Shown here piece after piece: positions 5,326 to 7,258 of a stretch of 7,258 nucleotides of DNA. How positions within the stretch are numbered: the first letter of the stretch is position 1; each line of letters opens with the position of its first letter. The notes beneath the pieces were generated by a model, which was given only the letters and a program-made list of their open reading frames with translations, was not told the origin of the DNA and ran no database searches. The DNA is from Methanobacteriota archaeon. Lineage in GTDB: Archaea; Hydrothermarchaeota; Hydrothermarchaeia; Hydrothermarchaeales; JAADFM01. The position numbers and the translations under genes were made by a program. Where the stretch lies: positions 1 through 7,258 of the forward strand of contig JAADFM010000057.1 of NCBI GenBank assembly GCA_013152845.1. The letters are read 5' to 3'.

Positions 5326-6516
5326 TTATTCTCCTTCCATACTCCTTAAATATTCTGCGAACAATGGGTGGTACAATCTGTATTTCCCCCTAGATATCTT
5401 GATTAGCAGTTCTTTCTTTCCCAGACGCTCGAACAGTTTCGGCTGGGATTTCCCTTCAATGTCGGATGGAGAAAAGACTTCCTTCCCCAGTTTTGCACAT
5501 CTTAATAAGATTAGCTTTTCGGCATCGGTTGCTATGTCATAATCGTCCTGAAATTTACTCCTGGCAAGGTGGCTGATAAGTTCCCCCCTAATCCCCTCAA
5601 ATTTCTCGGGGGTCAAATCCCCTTCCTTATAGATTCGCAGGATATCGCGCATAATGCTCGCGATGAAAAACGGGTGGCCTTCTGTCATCTTATGTATCTG
5701 CTCAACCACATCATCAGAAATTTTGAGTGGTACACCACTTACTTCCAGGGGTTTGGTAATGGCCTCTTTCGTTCCAGAGAGATCAAAATTGACCAGCTCG
5801 AATTTCTCGAACAGCCGGGTGAAGGGCTCGGCCAGTTCATGCATCTCGGGGTAAATGAATATCGGCCCGGTAATCACAAAAAGATATCTCGCCCCGTCCG
5901 CAGACAGTGTTTGGATGTCGGTCCTCAGGTCATAGAGGCTACCTTTCCATCCATCGGTTATCAAGTAATGAATGTCATCCATCATTATAACCGCTAGATC
6001 AATCCCGCTGTTTTCGAGTTTGCCCCATAGCCTGCCCAGGGCATCGAGTAGACTGTGCTCCTTTGTTTTTCGTCGCAATTCTGGGGACATTGATATGCTA
6101 TTAATTTTCCACTGCTCCCATATTTTAGCCTCTTCTTTAATGACTTCCCCAACTCTTCTTTTCAATGGTATGGATGTGGAATACTGCTTTGAAATTGCAT
6201 CCAGGAGGCAGGAGGTGAAGACATCTGCATCCTCGCATATTGACGGCTTCAAAGAGAACAAAACAGAGAAGGCGTTTATGGAATCCTTCATTTCATTGTG
6301 GAGGATGTCCCTGAACTTCTGGAGGGTGGATGTCTTGCCAATACCCCAGTTTCCAAGTACCGCGATATTGTCGGGCTTCGTGCTCTTTGACCCACCGGCT
6401 TCGTTGATATTCATCCTGAAGAAGTCCAAGATTTCGTCTCTATCTGCGAAAAATTTTGGCTCAACCGGGCCTCGGGCATAAAACGGATTCGCTGTCATTT
6501 TTGCCATCTTTGTCAT
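5326..6516 (-). CDS. archaeal AAA_16/Orc1-like P-loop ATPase with C-terminal winged helix
   Basis: The 396-residue protein opens with NPFYARGPVEPKFFADRDEI (about 10-29), the usual lead of archaeal Orc1/Cdc6-like and AAA_16 ATPases. Walker A is GNWGIGKT (55-62, K61), Walker B is LAVIMMDDIH (174-183, D180/D181) and sensor 1 is FVITGP (213-218). LAEPFTRLFEKFEL (228-241, R234) supplies a sensor/finger arginine, and GHPFF follows in the lid. Residues from about 310 look like a winged helix (TDAEKLILLRCAKLG ... GKYRLYHPLFAEYL). The architecture suggests an ATP switch linked to DNA or a partner; no effector domain is fused, so its job is unknown. ATG 6516, 6507 and 6498 are all possible starts, because the beginning is made of 9-base repeats. 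Upstream the frame has no start before a stop. It lies 31 bases after a tiny zinc-finger gene and is AT-rich relative to nrdD. Confidence 0.88.
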   Translation of the reverse strand: MTKMAKMTANPFYARGPVEPKFFADRDEILDFFRMNINEAGGSKSTKPDNIAVLGNWGIGKTSTLQKFRDILHNEMKDSINAFSVLFSLKPSICEDADVFTSCLLDAISKQYSTSIPLKRRVGEVIKEEAKIWEQWKINSISMSPELRRKTKEHSLLDALGRLWGKLENSGIDLAVIMMDDIHYLITDGWKGSLYDLRTDIQTLSADGARYLFVITGPIFIYPEMHELAEPFTRLFEKFELVNFDLSGTKEAITKPLEVSGVPLKISDDVVEQIHKMTEGHPFFIASIMRDILRIYKEGDLTPEKFEGIRGELISHLARSKFQDDYDIATDAEKLILLRCAKLGKEVFSPSDIEGKSQPKLFERLGKKELLIKISRGKYRLYHPLFAEYLRSMEGE

Positions 6517-6553
6517 TTTAACGTGGTTGTCATCCTTGTCATCTTCGTCACAG
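6492..6553. repeat. two triplets of a 9-bp tandem repeat at the ATPase start
   Basis: On the plus strand the units are CTGTCATTT, TTGCCATCT, TTGTCATTT (6492-6518), then 8 unrelated bases, then TTGTCATCC, TTGTCATCT, TCGTCACAG (6527-6553). The lower triplet encodes the MTKMAKMT start of the ATPase. The upper one lies untranslated between the zinc-finger stop and the ATPase, out of phase by the 8-base spacer. Confidence 0.7.
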
Positions 6554-6676
6554 CCGGTACCAGATCATCCTTGCCTTCCAGAGACATTTTCTGTGAACGA
6601 GCCTGCTTCTGTAAAATGTTGCGGTTCCTCTTTTCACCACCCCACCGCAGACTGCACAGTGCTTTTTCTGAGCCAA
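6548..6676 (-). CDS. 42-residue CxxC-HxxC zinc-finger microprotein (PARP-finger-like)
   Basis: Read from TTG 6676 to TGA 6548, with GGAG (6685-6682) 5 bases upstream; GTG 6688 is an in-frame alternative. The sequence has HCAVCGGVVKRGTATFYRSR (6-25) and then LVHRKCLWK, so C7, C10, H28 and C31 form a CxxC-x17-HxxC metal site. The spacing and the H-x-x-C-[LFW] end recall PARP-type zinc fingers, shortened by several residues. The remainder is basic and aromatic (KARMIWYRL), compatible with nucleic-acid binding. A second gene of the same design lies 210 bases upstream, and the two align through most of the finger, including [IV]-x-K and A-[ST]-x-[FY]-R. This conservation is the best evidence that the frame is real. 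The ATPase gene begins 31 bases downstream, so the two are probably co-transcribed. Function unknown; a DNA-end or adaptor role is only a guess. Confidence 0.7.
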   Translation of the reverse strand: MAQKKHCAVCGGVVKRGTATFYRSRLVHRKCLWKARMIWYRL

Positions 6677-6720
6677 TTTTTCTCCCACCTTGCTTGATTC
6701 TATTAAATGGGGGGATTTGC

Positions 6721-6728
6721 TATAAAAA
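6721..6728 (-). promoter_or_regulatory. TATA box for the zinc-finger/ATPase unit
   Basis: Read on the minus strand this is TTTTTATA. The predicted transcript start near 6699 leaves about 22 bases of leader containing the GGTGGGAG ribosome-binding site of the TTG start at 6676. The spacing fits an archaeal promoter. Confidence 0.5.
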
Positions 6729-6861
6729 ACATCCGAAAATCAATATCCCAAAAACCAGTTCCCACTCTTTAGGAATAGAGGATGTGATAGAAAACACGGA
6801 CCTGGTAGTTTGCAAAAGATGCTTGGTAGAAGGCTGGAGGGGATAGCAGAACGTTATCTTT

Positions 6862-6887
6862 AAAAAAGGAAAACCGGCAGGCGTTTT
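6862..6887 (-). terminator. possible terminator after the upstream zinc-finger gene
   Basis: On the minus strand, directly after the TGA, AAAAC and GTTTT can pair around a short GC loop. CC and six T follow (6867-6862). A hairpin plus T-tract here would separate this gene from the zinc-finger/ATPase unit. Confidence 0.35.
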
Positions 6888-7009
6888 CAACACTTCAGGC
6901 CCACCGCCGGTCTGGCGTAACAGCCTATGTGGTAGTGGGTGAAGCGCCTGAATACACTTGCCTGGTTTTTCTTTATGGCCTTGTGGCACTTGGCGCACTT
7001 GAATTCCAC
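6887..7009 (-). CDS. 40-residue CxxC-HxxC zinc-finger microprotein (PARP-finger-like)
   Basis: GTG 7009 is preferred because GGTGAT (7019-7014), matching the 16S rRNA tail, lies 4 bases upstream; GTG 7018 would add Met-Ile-Phe. The protein contains EFKCAKCHKAIKKNQASVF, then RRFTHYHIGCYARPAVGLKC and a stop. C5, C8, H27 and C30 form CxxC-x18-HxxC, one residue longer than in the sister gene at 6548-6676. CHKAIKK is followed by ASVFRR where the sister has CGGVVKR and ATFYRS, so the two are probably paralogues. An extra Cys is the last residue. Such fingers bind zinc and usually contact nucleic acid or protein; nothing in the sequence shows which. It follows the 7070-7258 gene by about 60 bases and is separated from the next gene by a probable terminator. 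Confidence rests on the metal pattern, the paralogue and the ribosome-binding site. Confidence 0.65.
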   Translation of the reverse strand: MEFKCAKCHKAIKKNQASVFRRFTHYHIGCYARPAVGLKC

Positions 7010-7061
7010 AAATATCACCCCACTCTAAGCTGTTAAAGTCTTTTCAGCGCAAGTAACGAGT

Positions 7062-7066
7062 AAAAA
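7062..7066 (-). terminator. possible T-tract terminator after the DUF4350-like gene
   Basis: Five T on the minus strand, a few bases after the TGA at 7070. Short, with no hairpin, so only a candidate. Confidence 0.2.
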
Positions 7067-7069
7067 CAA

Positions 7070-7258
7070 TCATGAAGCCTTAAACCAGGCCACGATGTTG
7101 GCTGCCAGGCGGCGGTTGTCCCCCTCGTCCAGGAACCTGTCGGTGAAGGGGGCGTCGTCGGCGACCACCACGACCCTGCCCCTGCCGTAGTCCCTGACCG
7201 CCAGGATGCCGTAGGTGTCCCGGAACTCCCCCTCCTGGTATCTGCCGTCCATGTTGAA
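7070..7258 (-). CDS. C-terminal fragment of a DUF4350/glutamine-amidotransferase-like protein
   Basis: The frame stays open to the window edge, so the N-terminus is outside; ATG 7252 is probably internal. The 62 visible residues include YGILAVRDYGRGRVVVVADD, then APFTDRFLDEGDNRRLAANI and VAWFKAS. The pattern G-[KR]-G-R-V-V-x-[VL]-x-D, followed by F-x-[ND]-R-x-L, D-N and a closing helix ending in W, is typical of the end of DUF4350 and related class-I glutamine-amidotransferase-like (ThuA/trehalose-utilisation-like) domains. In these proteins it follows a membrane-linked or substrate-binding N-terminal part that cannot be seen here. No catalytic residue is in the fragment. Codon use is GC-rich like nrdD. 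The family assignment is from the motif only. Confidence 0.65.
   Translation of the reverse strand, partial: FNMDGRYQEGEFRDTYGILAVRDYGRGRVVVVADDAPFTDRFLDEGDNRRLAANIVAWFKAS

Noticed and set aside
6694..6846. Plus-strand frame of about 50 residues ending in VVCKRCLVEGWRG with a CxxC
   Set aside because: It has no convincing start or ribosome-binding site, lies partly over the minus-strand TATA box and leader of the zinc-finger/ATPase unit, and has no second metal pair. The rest of 6677-6886 shows only promoter- and terminator-like sequence.
6720..6998. Minus-strand 92-residue open frame
   Set aside because: It overlaps the 40-residue zinc-finger gene in another frame, spans its probable terminator, and shows no recognisable motif.
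1..7258. CRISPR array, tRNA, rRNA, insertion sequence or integrase
   Set aside because: I saw no regularly spaced repeats of CRISPR length, no cloverleaf or rRNA core sequence, and no transposase or recombinase motifs on either strand.

Overview
The window looks archaeal. The evidence is perfect TTTATATA boxes ahead of divergent genes, strong GGAGG/GGTG ribosome-binding sites next to ATG, GTG and TTG starts, an archaeal-type class III ribonucleotide reductase, a single-RAM Lrp/AsnC regulator, VapBC, and an archaeal AAA_16/Orc1-like ATPase. A strictly or facultatively anaerobic euryarchaeon is the reasonable guess; I cannot fix the lineage. No rRNA, tRNA, CRISPR array, transposase or integrase was seen.

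Layout. (1) 1-516: C-terminal part of a CDC48-type AAA ATPase, cut by the window edge. (2) 594-1245: a vapBC pair in which the antitoxin has a one-base frameshift while the PIN toxin is intact. (3) 1282-1881: a membrane methyltransferase-like protein (ICMT/PEMT family) whose 3' end overlaps the convergent Lrp gene. (4) 1865-2302 (minus) and 2530-4647 (plus): an Lrp/AsnC regulator divergent from nrdD. Between them two TATA boxes are placed symmetrically around a 19-bp inverted repeat. (5) 4640-5155: a 60-residue charged protein overlapping the nrdD stop, then a frameshifted PIN-like nuclease gene. (6) 5326-6676 (minus): a two-gene unit of a 42-residue zinc-finger protein and a 396-residue ATPase. 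(7) 6887-7009 (minus): a second tiny zinc-finger gene of the same pattern. (8) 7070-7258 (minus): the C-terminal end of a DUF4350/glutamine-amidotransferase-like protein, cut by the window edge.

Three observations matter most. First, the NrdD reading frame has two ATP-cones and the whole barrel, but ends just where the zinc ribbon and the glycyl-radical motif should start. No frame of the next 170 bases supplies either one, and the next gene begins inside the nrdD stop region. Second, two previously uncalled microproteins with a CxxC-x17/18-HxxC pattern (PARP-finger-like) sit upstream of the ATPase. Third, two nuclease-associated genes (vapB and the PIN-like gene) each carry a single-base indel in an A-run, which means either gene decay or sequencing error.

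Composition is mosaic. The AAA fragment, Lrp, nrdD, the nrdD-distal genes and the 7070-7258 gene are GC-rich. The vapBC, methyltransferase and ATPase blocks are visibly more AT-rich, as expected if accessory blocks were inserted between resident genes.
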